Assembly (NCBI GenBank): GCA_902476875.1
Contig: CABSFC010000016.1
Coordinates: 1-37,661, forward strand
DNA length: 37,661 nt
Direction of reading: 5' to 3'
From: an uncultured Oscillibacter sp.
GTDB lineage: Bacteria > Bacillota > Clostridia > Oscillospirales > Oscillospiraceae
Under the pieces are notes generated by a model. The model was not told the origin of the DNA. It did no database searches and worked only from the letters and a program-made list of their open reading frames with translations. The position numbers and the translations under genes were made by a program. Of this stretch, positions 7,963 to 14,909 are shown piece after piece; the stretch's first letter is position 1; each line of letters opens with the position of its first letter.

Positions 7963-7989
7963 AAAAAAAGCGGCTCCCGAAGGAGCCGC
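7963..7989 (-). terminator. Terminator of the 19-residue peptide transcript
   Basis: Perfect 8-bp stem (7970-7977 with 7982-7989, loop CGAA) followed on the minus strand by seven T (A run 7963-7969). It lies 23 bases after the stop of the small reading frame at 8013. Confidence 0.85.
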
Positions 7990-8012
7990 CTGGGATATTG
8001 GGGTGGTGAGAA

Positions 8013-8072
8013 TCAGCGGTTCAGGCACACGGCACCGCCCAGCACGATGATCGAGAAAATGGTGTACAGCAT
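8013..8072 (-). CDS. 19-residue hydrophobic peptide with its own promoter, SD and terminator
   Basis: The product is MLYTIFSIIVLGGAVCLNR, one short hydrophobic helix with a Cys and a basic end. ATG at 8070-8072 is preceded by a near-perfect Shine-Dalgarno, AAGGAGGTG, at 8079-8087 with 6-base spacing. A probable extended -10 (8107-8115) lies upstream and a strong terminator lies downstream, so the unit is a transcript of about 135 bases. The complete expression signals make it a real gene candidate despite its size. The family is not recognised. Its size and character recall type I toxin peptides or small membrane regulators, but nothing proves either. It diverges from an AraC regulator gene. 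Confidence 0.6.
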   Translation of the reverse strand: MLYTIFSIIVLGGAVCLNR

Positions 8073-8106
8073 GTGGGGCACCTCCTTCTTCCTTGATGTT
8101 GGTTAT

Positions 8107-8115
8107 ATGATACCA
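8107..8115 (-). promoter_or_regulatory. Extended -10 promoter of the 19-residue peptide
   Basis: Minus strand TGgTATCAT, with -10 at 8107-8112. The best -35 at 17-base spacing is only ATGAAA. The start site would be near 8100, giving a leader of about 28 bases that holds the ribosome site. The rest of the gap up to 8339 shows no other clear feature. Confidence 0.4.
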
Positions 8116-8339
8116 TCGGTCCGGCGGTTTTTCATTCAATATCTTGCTTTGTTTCGCGTGATTTTCGCCCTGCCCCGCCCGCTCCAAAAAATGTGCGCCA
8201 ATTGGCGGCATTTCACCGTTTATCCCGGCATTTGACCGCGATTTTGCTTCCAGATGGTTCCCTCTTTTCGCTCCGGCGTCCCCGCGTTTTTATAAATTCT
8301 TGCTGTCCCGTCCCCGGGACGGCTCCGAAGGGAGGCCCC

Positions 8340-9236
8340 ATGCAGGACTTACACACCCAGTGCTTTGTAAAGCGGAACTACCAGCCCGCTTTCACCTCGG
8401 AGACCATGCCCCGGCTGCTCTACGCCAGCCGGCGGCTGCCCTCCGACCAGAACCGCCCCCGGCTGCTCCACGCCCACCCGGACTTTGTGGAGGTGCTGCT
8501 GATCGAAGAGGGCGCCACCCGCTTTTTGATTGGCGAGACCACCTATGACGTGCGGGCGGGGGATCTGCTGGTCTTCAACAGCGGCGTGGTCCACGACGAG
8601 TTGTCCGGCACCGCTTTCGGCTGCAGCTGCATCGCCGTGGGCGGCCTCCGCCTGCCGGGCCTTCGGGAAAACGCCCTGATTCCGGAGGACGCCTCCCCGG
8701 TCTACCCCGTGGGGGAGGAGTTGCCCGACCTGCGGGCCCTGTACCGGCTCATCTACCGCTATCTCGCCGAGGACCGGCCCGACTGCGAGGTCTTCTGCCA
8801 CCGCCTGATGCTGGCGCTGCTGGACCGGGCGCTGACCATCTCCGGCTCCGTATCCCTGCGGGTGCCCGCCAACCCGGAGCCCGCCTCCCTGGGCAGGCAG
8901 GTCCAGGAGTATATCGACCGGCATTTCAGCGAGCCCCTGACCCTCCAGCAGATCGGGCAGGCGCTCCATGCCAGCCCCTACTACCTGGCCCATGTGTTCA
9001 AGGAGTCCAGCGGCTACTCGCCCCGGCAGTATCTGCTGCGCCGCCGCATCGGCGAGGCCCAGACGCTGCTGATCTCCACGGACCTGCCCATCTCCCGCAT
9101 CGCCGAGCTGGTGGGCTACGACACCCAGAACTACTTCGACCAGCAGTTTTCCAAGCACACCGGTATGCCGCCCCGGAAGTTCCGGCAGTCCTTCCAGGTG
9201 AAAAGCGGCCTGGAGGCCCCGCCGGCCGGGGAGTAA
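8340..9236 (+). CDS. AraC-family transcriptional regulator with N-terminal cupin domain
   Basis: DNA-binding regulator of 298 residues. The N-terminal half is a cupin sensor (LLHAHPDFVEVLLIEEG, then YDVRAGDLLVFNSGVVHDEL). The C-terminal half holds the two AraC helix-turn-helix units: LTLQQIGQALHASPYYLAHVFKES and ISRIAELVGYDTQNYFDQQFSK followed by PPRKFR. An open frame extends upstream to 8193, but ATG 8340 has AGGGAGG at 8329-8335 and begins a normal cupin, so it is preferred. Its targets may be the alcohol dehydrogenase upstream or the divergent small peptide; this is inferred from position only. Confidence 0.9.
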   Translation: MQDLHTQCFVKRNYQPAFTSETMPRLLYASRRLPSDQNRPRLLHAHPDFVEVLLIEEGATRFLIGETTYDVRAGDLLVFNSGVVHDELSGTAFGCSCIAVGGLRLPGLRENALIPEDASPVYPVGEELPDLRALYRLIYRYLAEDRPDCEVFCHRLMLALLDRALTISGSVSLRVPANPEPASLGRQVQEYIDRHFSEPLTLQQIGQALHASPYYLAHVFKESSGYSPRQYLLRRRIGEAQTLLISTDLPISRIAELVGYDTQNYFDQQFSKHTGMPPRKFRQSFQVKSGLEAPPAGE

Positions 9237-9274
9237 AAAAGCCGTTCGCTGTCTCAACAGCGAACGGCTTTTTT
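9235..9274. terminator. Bidirectional terminator between AraC and MATE genes
   Basis: Perfect 12-bp stem (9241-9252 with 9257-9268, loop CTCA), flanked by an A run (9235-9240) and a T run (9269-9274). It serves the convergent genes on both strands. Confidence 0.93.
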
Positions 9275-9280
9275 CTGAGA

Positions 9281-10666
9281 TCAACCCCGGATGCCCATGG
9301 TCTCCCATCTGTGGCCCCGGAAGCGGGGCACGAAGAAAGCCACCCGCAGCGCCCAGTCGGCGAACATGGCCATCCAGATGCCCAGCACGCCCAGGCCCCA
9401 GAACCGGCCCAGCAGCACGCCCAGGCCCACCCGCAGCGTCCACATGGACACGGTGGAGACCGTCATGGTGAACCGGGTGTCCCCGGCGGCCCGGAGGGCC
9501 TGGGGCAGGGTGAAGGACGCGGGCCAGAGGACCAGGGCCACCCCGCCGTGCATCAAAATGATCTGCCGGGCATACGTCTCCGCCTGGTCGGAGACGTTAT
9601 ACAGCTTCAGGATCAGGGGCAGCGCCGCGCAGATGACGATGATCGTCGCACCCATGTAGAGATAGGCGGATTTCAGGAGCTTCCTGGTGTAGTACCGGGC
9701 CCTCTCATAGCTGCCGGCGCCCACGCAGCGGGACACCACCGTCACCATGGCAAGGCCCAGGGCGTTGCCCGCCACGCACTGGAAGGAGCAGATGCTGTTG
9801 CCGATGGCGTTGGCCGCCACCGACGCGGTACCCAGCACGGACACCGTGGACAGGAGCAGGATCTTGCCCAGCTGGAACATGCTGCCCTCCAGGCCGTTGG
9901 GCACGCCGAAGCGCAGGATGTTCTTCACCACGTACTTGTCATGGCGGAGGGTGAAGCGCCCCACCTGCATGGGCAGGCCCGGCCGCCGCAGCAGCGCCAC
10001 CATGGCGGCCGCCGCCACCATCCGGGATACCAGGGTGGGGATGGCCACGCCCTCCACGCCCATGCGGAGGCCGAAGATCAGCAGGGCGTTGCCCGCCACG
10101 TTGACCGCGTTCATCGCCAGAGATACCCACATGGAGATTTTGGAGTTGCCCATCACCCGGAACAGCGCCGCCCCGGCACTGTAGATCGCCAGGAAGGGTG
10201 TGGACGCCTCCACGATCAGGTAATAGGTGTTGGCGTAGGCCGCCACGTCCGGCTCCACCTGTCCGAACACCACGTTCAGCACAAAGTCCCTGCCCAGGTA
10301 GAACAGGGCCATGACCAGCAGGGAGACCTCCCCCATGAACAGCAGCAGCTGGGCGCCGGAGTGTCCGGCCTTGTCCGGCTCCCGCCGGCCCAGGTACTGC
10401 CCCGCGATGACCGCGCCGCCGGTGGCCAGCGACGAAAAGGCGTTGACCAGCAGCACGTTGACGGTGTCCACCAGGGAGACGGCGGAGATGGCGGCCTCCC
10501 CCACCTGGGACACCATGACGGAGTCGAACAGGCCCACCGTGATGGCCAGCAGCTGCTCGATGACCAGCGGGACGGCCAGCCGCCGCAGATCCTCTTTGGT
10601 AAATTCCACGTTGATTTGCTTGATTTCCATGTCTCTGATTTCCCTCTTTTGCGCGTTGGTTTTCAT
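9281..10666 (-). CDS. MATE family efflux transporter (first)
   Basis: Multidrug and toxic-compound extrusion permease, cation-coupled, in the cytoplasmic membrane, 461 residues with about 12 hydrophobic segments. Family landmarks are VPLVIEQLLAITVGLFDSVMVSQVGE near the start and the second-half repeat RFGVPNGLEGSMFQLGKILL. The chosen ATG (10664-10666) overlaps the TGA of the upstream AraC gene as ATGA, which implies translational coupling. A second possible ATG at 10630 would give 449 residues and has AGAGGGA about 13 bases upstream. The frame is open much further upstream, but that part is the shadow of the AraC gene. The substrate may be what the AraC protein senses. Confidence 0.93.
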   Translation of the reverse strand: MKTNAQKREIRDMEIKQINVEFTKEDLRRLAVPLVIEQLLAITVGLFDSVMVSQVGEAAISAVSLVDTVNVLLVNAFSSLATGGAVIAGQYLGRREPDKAGHSGAQLLLFMGEVSLLVMALFYLGRDFVLNVVFGQVEPDVAAYANTYYLIVEASTPFLAIYSAGAALFRVMGNSKISMWVSLAMNAVNVAGNALLIFGLRMGVEGVAIPTLVSRMVAAAAMVALLRRPGLPMQVGRFTLRHDKYVVKNILRFGVPNGLEGSMFQLGKILLLSTVSVLGTASVAANAIGNSICSFQCVAGNALGLAMVTVVSRCVGAGSYERARYYTRKLLKSAYLYMGATIIVICAALPLILKLYNVSDQAETYARQIILMHGGVALVLWPASFTLPQALRAAGDTRFTMTVSTVSMWTLRVGLGVLLGRFWGLGVLGIWMAMFADWALRVAFFVPRFRGHRWETMGIRG

Positions 10667-11517
10667 CGAAACTCCCGCGGACTCATATGGAAGGTGTTCT
10701 GGAACGTCCGCAGGAAGGTGGAGTACTCGGAAAAACCCGCCTGCTCCGCCGCCTTCATCACCGGCACGCCGGCGCGGATCAGCTCCCCCGCCCGCAGCAG
10801 CCGCTTCTGGCTGATGTACTGGTGGACGGTGTAGCCGGTGACGGCCTTGAAGCGGTGCATCAGGTAGTACCGGCTCAGGAAGAACCGCTTCGCCAGGGCG
10901 TCCACGGACAGCTCCTCCTCCAGGTGGGCCGTGATGTATTTCAGGATCTCCTCCATCTTCGGGTCCACCCGGTAGCTGTCCCGGGCCTCCGCGGCGGTGC
11001 GGGAGCGCAGGATGTCCCGGTTCACGGAGATCAGAAGCTGCTGGCACAGGGTGTCCGCCATGCGTCCGGCGCCGAACTCCGTGGACCGGAGCGCCTCCTC
11101 CAGCCGCTGGATGGCCCCCATGTATTCCAGCCGCCGCTCGGCGCCCGTCCGCAGCAGGTGGAAGCCCCGCTCCCGGGCGGTGTCGAAGCAGGCGTCCAGC
11201 GCCTCGCCGGGGTCGCTCCGCGCCTCCAGCCACTCCCGGCCCAGCCAGACCACCACCCGCTCATAGGGGGCGGAGGGGTCGATGGTGGGCCTGTGGATCA
11301 TGTTGTGCTGCACCAGCAGGATGTCCCAGGGCCGGAGGAAGTAGGTGACGCCCTCCACCACATAGGTGACTCTGCCGTTCAGCAGCAGGATCAGCTTGTC
11401 GAACTCATGGTAGTGGTAGTCCAGCTTCTGGGCGCGGCTGTCCTTCAGATGGAACAGACGGAAGCCCTCGTTCAGATAGCCCCGTTTGCCCACCTCACTG
11501 CGGTCCAGCATGTCCAT
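10663..11517 (-). CDS. AraC-family transcriptional regulator (MATE operon)
   Basis: Cupin plus AraC-type regulator, 284 residues. The N-terminal cupin shows DYHYHEFDKLILLLNG and LRPWDILLVQHNMIHRP. The C-terminal helix-turn-helix pair is LSVDALAKRFFLSRYYLMHRFKAVTG and VMKAAEQAGFSEYSTFLRTFQ, ending in MSPREFR. It is first in an operon with a MATE exporter (4-base ATGA overlap), so it probably controls that exporter in response to a bound ligand. The start is uncertain: ATG 11517 lies directly on a G tract, whereas ATG 11511, two codons in, has GGGGGGA at a better distance. Confidence 0.9.
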   Translation of the reverse strand: MDMLDRSEVGKRGYLNEGFRLFHLKDSRAQKLDYHYHEFDKLILLLNGRVTYVVEGVTYFLRPWDILLVQHNMIHRPTIDPSAPYERVVVWLGREWLEARSDPGEALDACFDTARERGFHLLRTGAERRLEYMGAIQRLEEALRSTEFGAGRMADTLCQQLLISVNRDILRSRTAAEARDSYRVDPKMEEILKYITAHLEEELSVDALAKRFFLSRYYLMHRFKAVTGYTVHQYISQKRLLRAGELIRAGVPVMKAAEQAGFSEYSTFLRTFQNTFHMSPREFR

Positions 11518-11542
11518 CCCCCCGGCACTTTTTTGCGGACCT

Positions 11543-11571
11543 ATCTTATCGCACTTTTTACAGAATCACAA
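11543..11571 (-). promoter_or_regulatory. Promoter of the AraC-MATE operon
   Basis: Minus strand TTGTGA (11566-11571), 17 bases, TAAGAT (11543-11548). It sits about 26 bases before the AraC start. Confidence 0.5.
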
Positions 11572-11639
11572 CCTGAATTTAACACAAAACCATGAAAAAA
11601 TTTGGCCGCACTTTGGGCAAAAGCTTACGAAATTGATAC

Positions 11640-11668
11640 TACACATTCTTGCCGGGATTTGGTATAAT
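11640..11668 (+). promoter_or_regulatory. Promoter of thyA-dfrA
   Basis: Extended -10 TGgTATAAT (TG at 11660-11661, perfect -10 at 11663-11668). A weak -35, TACACA, lies at 11640-11645 with 17-base spacing. The start would lie near 11675. Confidence 0.6.
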
Positions 11669-11707
11669 AAAGCCGCTATACAAAACGGAGCACAAGGAGG
11701 AACGCGC

Positions 11708-12538
11708 ATGAGCCGTGCCGATGAAGTCTTTATCCGGACCTGCCGGGACATCCTGGAAAACGGCGTCTGGGACACCGACCGGGAGGTCCGCCCCCGCTGG
11801 GAGGACGGCAGTCCCGCCCACACCATCAAAAAATTCGGCGTCATCAACCGCTACGACCTGCGGGAGGAATTCCCCATCCTGACCATCCGCCGCACCTACT
11901 GGAAGTCCGCGCTGGACGAGCTTCTGTGGATCTGGCAGAAGAAGTCCAACAACATCCACGATCTCAGCTCCCACGTCTGGGACCAATGGGCCGACGAGAC
12001 CGGCTCCATCGGCAAGGCCTACGGCTACCAGATGGGCGTGAAGCACCACTACCCCGACGGGGACATGGACCAGGTGGACCGGGCTCTGAAGGACTTGCGG
12101 GAGAACCCCGCCAGCCGCCGCATCCTGACCAACCTCTTCAACCACCACGACCTCAGCGAGATGCACCTGGCCCCCTGCGCCTACTCCATGACCTTCAACG
12201 TCTCCGGCAACGTGCTGAACGCCATTTTGAACCAGCGCAGCCAGGACATGCTGGCGGCGGGCAATTGGAACGTGGTGCAGTATGCCCTTCTGGTCCACAT
12301 GTTCGCCCAGGTGTCCGGCCTGGTCCCCGGCGAGCTGGTCCACGTCATCGCCGACTGCCACATTTACGACCGCCACGTCCCCATCGTGGAGGAACTGATC
12401 CGGCAGCAGCCCCGGCCCGCGCCAGCGCTGTGGATGGACCCTGCCGTCACGGACTTCTACCAGTTCTCCAAGGCCAGCTTCCGGCTGGACGGCTATGACC
12501 CCGCGCCCTTTGACCATAAAATCCCCGTTGCGGTATGA
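11708..12538 (+). CDS. thyA: Thymidylate synthase
   Basis: Converts dUMP to dTMP with methylene-tetrahydrofolate, giving dihydrofolate. It has 276 residues. The catalytic Cys157 is in LAPCAYSMTFNV. The phosphate-binding Arg pair is in NPASRRIL (137-138), and QRSQDMLAAGNWNVVQYALL is the substrate loop. The last is slightly unusual, with AAGNW where many family members have GLPFN. ATG 11708 has AAGGAGG at 11694-11700; the frame extends further upstream through promoter sequence and is not used. The next gene, dfrA, starts 12 bases after the stop and recycles the dihydrofolate produced. Confidence 0.97.
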   Translation: MSRADEVFIRTCRDILENGVWDTDREVRPRWEDGSPAHTIKKFGVINRYDLREEFPILTIRRTYWKSALDELLWIWQKKSNNIHDLSSHVWDQWADETGSIGKAYGYQMGVKHHYPDGDMDQVDRALKDLRENPASRRILTNLFNHHDLSEMHLAPCAYSMTFNVSGNVLNAILNQRSQDMLAAGNWNVVQYALLVHMFAQVSGLVPGELVHVIADCHIYDRHVPIVEELIRQQPRPAPALWMDPAVTDFYQFSKASFRLDGYDPAPFDHKIPVAV

Positions 12539-12550
12539 GGTGAAAGAAGT

Positions 12551-13048
12551 ATGAACGCTATTGTTGTGATCGACCAGAATTGGGCCATTGGCCGGGAGGG
12601 GGGCTTGCTGTTCTCCCTGCCCACGGACATGAAGCGGTTCCGCGCCATGACCACGGGCGGCACCGTCATCACAGGCCGCAAGACCCTGGACTCCTTCCCC
12701 GGCGGGAAGCCCCTGCCGAACCGGCGAAACATCGTCGTCACCCGGAACGCGAGCTTCCTGCGGGAGGGGACAGAGGTCGCCTCCAGCGCGGAGGAGGCTT
12801 TGCAGCTGGCCGTGGACGAGGACCCGGACAAGCTGTGGGTCATCGGCGGAGGCAGCATCTACGCCGCGCTGCTGAGCCGGTGCAAGCGGGTCTATCTCAC
12901 CCGGGTGGAGACCCAGGTGGAGGAGTCCGACACCTTCTTCCCCAACCTGGATAGGCTGCCGGGGTGGGAGATCGAGTCCACCGGCGAGCCCATCATGGAA
13001 AATGGGGTTACTTATCGGTTTGTCGATTATATCAATAAAAAGATTTAA
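12551..13048 (+). CDS. dfrA: Dihydrofolate reductase
   Basis: Reduces dihydrofolate to tetrahydrofolate with NADPH; 165 residues, the usual size. It begins MNAIVVIDQNWAIGREGGLL. The catalytic acid is Asp26 (LPTDMKRF). GRKTLDSFPGGKPLPNR is the NADPH-binding region and WVIGGGSIYAALL is the second glycine motif. ATG 12551 follows the thyA stop by 12 bases, with GAGGTGAAAG just before it. It forms a two-gene operon with thyA and is ended by a strong terminator. Confidence 0.97.
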   Translation: MNAIVVIDQNWAIGREGGLLFSLPTDMKRFRAMTTGGTVITGRKTLDSFPGGKPLPNRRNIVVTRNASFLREGTEVASSAEEALQLAVDEDPDKLWVIGGGSIYAALLSRCKRVYLTRVETQVEESDTFFPNLDRLPGWEIESTGEPIMENGVTYRFVDYINKKI

Positions 13049-13066
13049 TATAGTGTATAAATGCAA

Positions 13067-13102
13067 AGCCCGCCGGGGGAAATCCCCGGCGGGCTGTTTT
13101 TT
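13067..13102 (+). terminator. Terminator of thyA-dfrA
   Basis: Perfect 12-bp GC-rich stem (13067-13078 with 13084-13095) followed by GTTTTTT. Confidence 0.95.
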
Positions 13103-13110
13103 AGGGCCGC

Positions 13111-13308
13111 GTAGGGGCCGATGCCCACATCGGCCCGTCCCACCAAGTCTTTTGGGGCTGATGCGGCGCTAGCCTTGCTCTCGGGATGGCAGGGCATTGG
13201 CATGGCGGTGCATGGGGTGCCCTCATCCGGCCCTGCAGGCCGCCTTCCCCCAGGGGAAGGCATGGGCGAGATGGATGTCAGCGGGCTGATGTGGGCGTCA
13301 GCCCCTAC
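13111..13308. repeat. MITE-like repeat with 26-bp terminal inverted repeats
   Basis: The left repeat (13111-13136) and the right repeat (13283-13308) are inverted copies matching at 23 of 26 positions. Inside are two palindromes: 13229-13241 (GGCC arms) and a perfect 8-bp stem 13243-13250 with 13253-13260. No open frame of its own is seen. Similar intergenic repeats are common in gut Clostridia, to my recollection. The right end overlaps the stop codon (13305-13307) of the anti-sigma gene. Confidence 0.65.
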
Positions 13309-13979
13309 TCATAAGCTCCCAGTATCCTGGTTCCCCACTCCTCTTCCTCCGCGGCAGCGGCAGCGGGCAGGTCTGCGGCAGGTTCTCCATCCTTCCACAG
13401 CAGAATGGAATCGCCCCCAGCATCAAAATAGAAGGTGCCGTCATTCCCCCGTATGTTTAAATGCAGACCGCCGTCCTCGTTGTAATGAGGACTCCACAGA
13501 CCGATCCGCAGGATGGGCCGCTCCAAATAGTAGTGATCGCCGTCTTCCTCATGCTTTATAGCCACTTCATACCAAGTCTCGCTTCCCTCCGCAAAGTCCC
13601 AGTGGATAGCTACGCTGTCATCTTTCAGACAATAGCCCCGAACGGACGCCAGCTCCTCCCCTGTGACGGGCACACAGGGCACAGCCGTCAGCCTCCAGAC
13701 AAGGCTGCCCAGCGCGGCGCAGAGCACTGCCGCGATGAAAACGCCCTTCAGCCAGGCCCTCCGCTTGCTCCCCCGCCACTCCTTGGAAATTCTTTTCACC
13801 GCCGCCCCGTCGTCGGCGGCCTGTTTCTCCGCCTCCGGCAGGGGCGCGTCCATGTCCGCCAGCGCCCTGCGGCACGCCTCGCAGTCCGACAAATGTTCCT
13901 CCACTGCCCGGCGGCTTGCCTCCGAGCACACGCCGTCGTGATACAGCGGCAGCAGGTCGTAAATAATCTCATGTTCCAT
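13305..13979 (-). CDS. Anti-sigma factor-like zinc-finger membrane protein
   Basis: Likely anti-sigma factor that holds the ECF sigma encoded just upstream; 224 residues. The N-terminal HC2-type zinc finger is seen as EEHLSDCEAC (about 27-36). One membrane segment, AVLCAALGSLVW (about 83-94), separates a cytosolic part from an outer domain of about 130 residues. That domain has no recognised family but contains charged beta-like stretches (SETWYEVAIKHEEDGDHYYLE). ATG 13977-13979 lies inside the sigma gene (11-base overlap), with AAAGGAGG at 13986-13993. The C-terminus is odd: the stop codon is supplied by the end of the MITE-like repeat, so the original protein may have been longer. Confidence 0.8.
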   Translation of the reverse strand: MEHEIIYDLLPLYHDGVCSEASRRAVEEHLSDCEACRRALADMDAPLPEAEKQAADDGAAVKRISKEWRGSKRRAWLKGVFIAAVLCAALGSLVWRLTAVPCVPVTGEELASVRGYCLKDDSVAIHWDFAEGSETWYEVAIKHEEDGDHYYLERPILRIGLWSPHYNEDGGLHLNIRGNDGTFYFDAGGDSILLWKDGEPAADLPAAAAAEEEEWGTRILGAYE

Positions 13980-14442
13980 CGAATTCCTCCTTTAACTTCT
14001 GCCTGGCCCGGAAGTAGGTCACCCGCGCCCAGCTCTCCGTCTTGCCGAACAGCTCCCCGATCTGCGCGAAGGGCAGCTCTCCGAAGGTCCGCAGGGAGAA
14101 CACCTCCTTGTACGGCTCCGGCAGATCGTGGAGCAGCACATGGAGCCGTCTGGCGGCGTCGGCGTTGGCGAAGCCCTCCTCGATGCCCCCGTCCCCCGGC
14201 TCGGTCTCCCGGTCCGCAAACCTCTTCCGCTCCCGGCACAACGACAGGTACTGATTCCGGGCGATCTGGCACAGCCACACCCGCAGCTGGCAGTCGCCCC
14301 GGAATCTGTCGATGGCGGAGAGGGCCTTGAAGAAGGTCTCCTGGGTCACCTCCTCCGCCGTCGCCTCATCCTGGCTCAGGGCCAGGGCGTACTTGTAGAC
14401 GTCCGCGAAATACCGCCGGTATACCTCCTCAAAATCAGGCAC
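13969..14442 (-). CDS. ECF-type RNA polymerase sigma factor (second)
   Basis: Sigma-70 ECF factor of 157 residues. Region 2 is EEVYRRYFADVYKYALALSQDEATAEEVTQ and ETFFKALSAIDRFRGDCQLRVWLCQIARNQ. Region 4 is LPEPYKEVFSLRTFGELPFAQIGELFGKTESWARVTYFRARQKL. A GTG start at 14440-14442 has AAGGTGGTGA at 14448-14457. It overlaps the downstream anti-sigma gene by 11 bases, a typical ECF/anti-ECF arrangement. The promoter ahead (14467-14492) has the layout recognised by ECF sigmas, so autoregulation is likely. Confidence 0.94.
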   Translation of the reverse strand: MPDFEEVYRRYFADVYKYALALSQDEATAEEVTQETFFKALSAIDRFRGDCQLRVWLCQIARNQYLSLCRERKRFADRETEPGDGGIEEGFANADAARRLHVLLHDLPEPYKEVFSLRTFGELPFAQIGELFGKTESWARVTYFRARQKLKEEFDGT

Positions 14443-14466
14443 TCTCTCACCACCTTCCGCATATAA

Positions 14467-14492
14467 GACGCGGGTGCGCCCGTTTCGTTACA
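14467..14492 (-). promoter_or_regulatory. ECF-type autoregulatory promoter of the second sigma operon
   Basis: Minus strand TGTAAC (14487-14492), 16 bases, CGTC (14467-14470) followed by TTATA. This is the AAC-N16-CGTC arrangement known for SigW/SigX-like ECF promoters. The start site would be about 18 bases before the GTG. The -35 abuts the T tract of the upstream gene's terminator. Confidence 0.6.
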
Positions 14493-14520
14493 AAAAATCG
14501 CGCCCGGTCCCCCGGGCGCG
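14492..14520 (-). terminator. Terminator of the zinc-ribbon protein gene
   Basis: 9-bp GC stem (14499-14507 with 14512-14520, loop TCCC), then T6 on the minus strand (A run at 14492-14497). It is directly next to the sigma operon promoter. Confidence 0.85.
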
Positions 14521-14523
14521 GGC

Positions 14524-14826
14524 TTATTCCGCCTTTTTCAGGTCGCGGCTGTGCAGCATCGCGCCGCAGTGGGGGCAGCGGAACCTCCCGGACCGGTCTA
14601 TCCGCACGGTCCGCCGGTTGACGACGACGCCCCTGCCGCAGTTCGGGCAGACATGGGCCGGGTGCCGGATCAGGCCGACGCAGGCCACGAAAAAGCCGAT
14701 CAGTCCGCTCCACACCATGGGTCCTGTGACCGTCCGCGGCAGCAGCCACCGGTCCATCAGGAGGCCGCCCAGGCACATCTCCACGAAGAACAGCACCGCC
14801 AGCGCCGCCCAGGCCCTATGCTTCAC
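14524..14826 (-). CDS. Small membrane protein with C-terminal zinc ribbon
   Basis: Protein of 100 residues without a recognised family. Two membrane segments (AALAVLFFVEMCLGGLLM and GPMVWSGLIGFFVACVGLI) are followed by a cytosolic zinc ribbon with two CxxC knuckles (CPNCGRG and CPHCGAM). A longer frame starts at ATG 14874, but GTG 14824-14826 has GGGAGGAG at 14833-14840 and is clearly the better start. It is transcribed divergently from recG by closely overlapping promoters and ends in its own terminator. Function unknown. Confidence 0.7.
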   Translation of the reverse strand: MKHRAWAALAVLFFVEMCLGGLLMDRWLLPRTVTGPMVWSGLIGFFVACVGLIRHPAHVCPNCGRGVVVNRRTVRIDRSGRFRCPHCGAMLHSRDLKKAE

Positions 14827-14856
14827 GCCTATCTCCTCCCGTTCCTTGTTTTTCTT

Positions 14857-14893
14857 TTGAAAACATGATATCATAGTTTTATATAGTATGCAA
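14857..14893. promoter_or_regulatory. Overlapping divergent promoters for recG (+) and the zinc-ribbon gene (-)
   Basis: Plus strand: TTGAAA (14857-14862), 17 bases, TATATA (14880-14885), reading into recG. Minus strand: TTGCAT (14888-14893), 17 bases, TATCAT (14865-14870), reading into the small membrane protein. The two overlap almost completely, so polymerase cannot use both at once. Confidence 0.6.
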
Positions 14894-14909
14894 GGAAGGG
14901 GGCGTCGCC

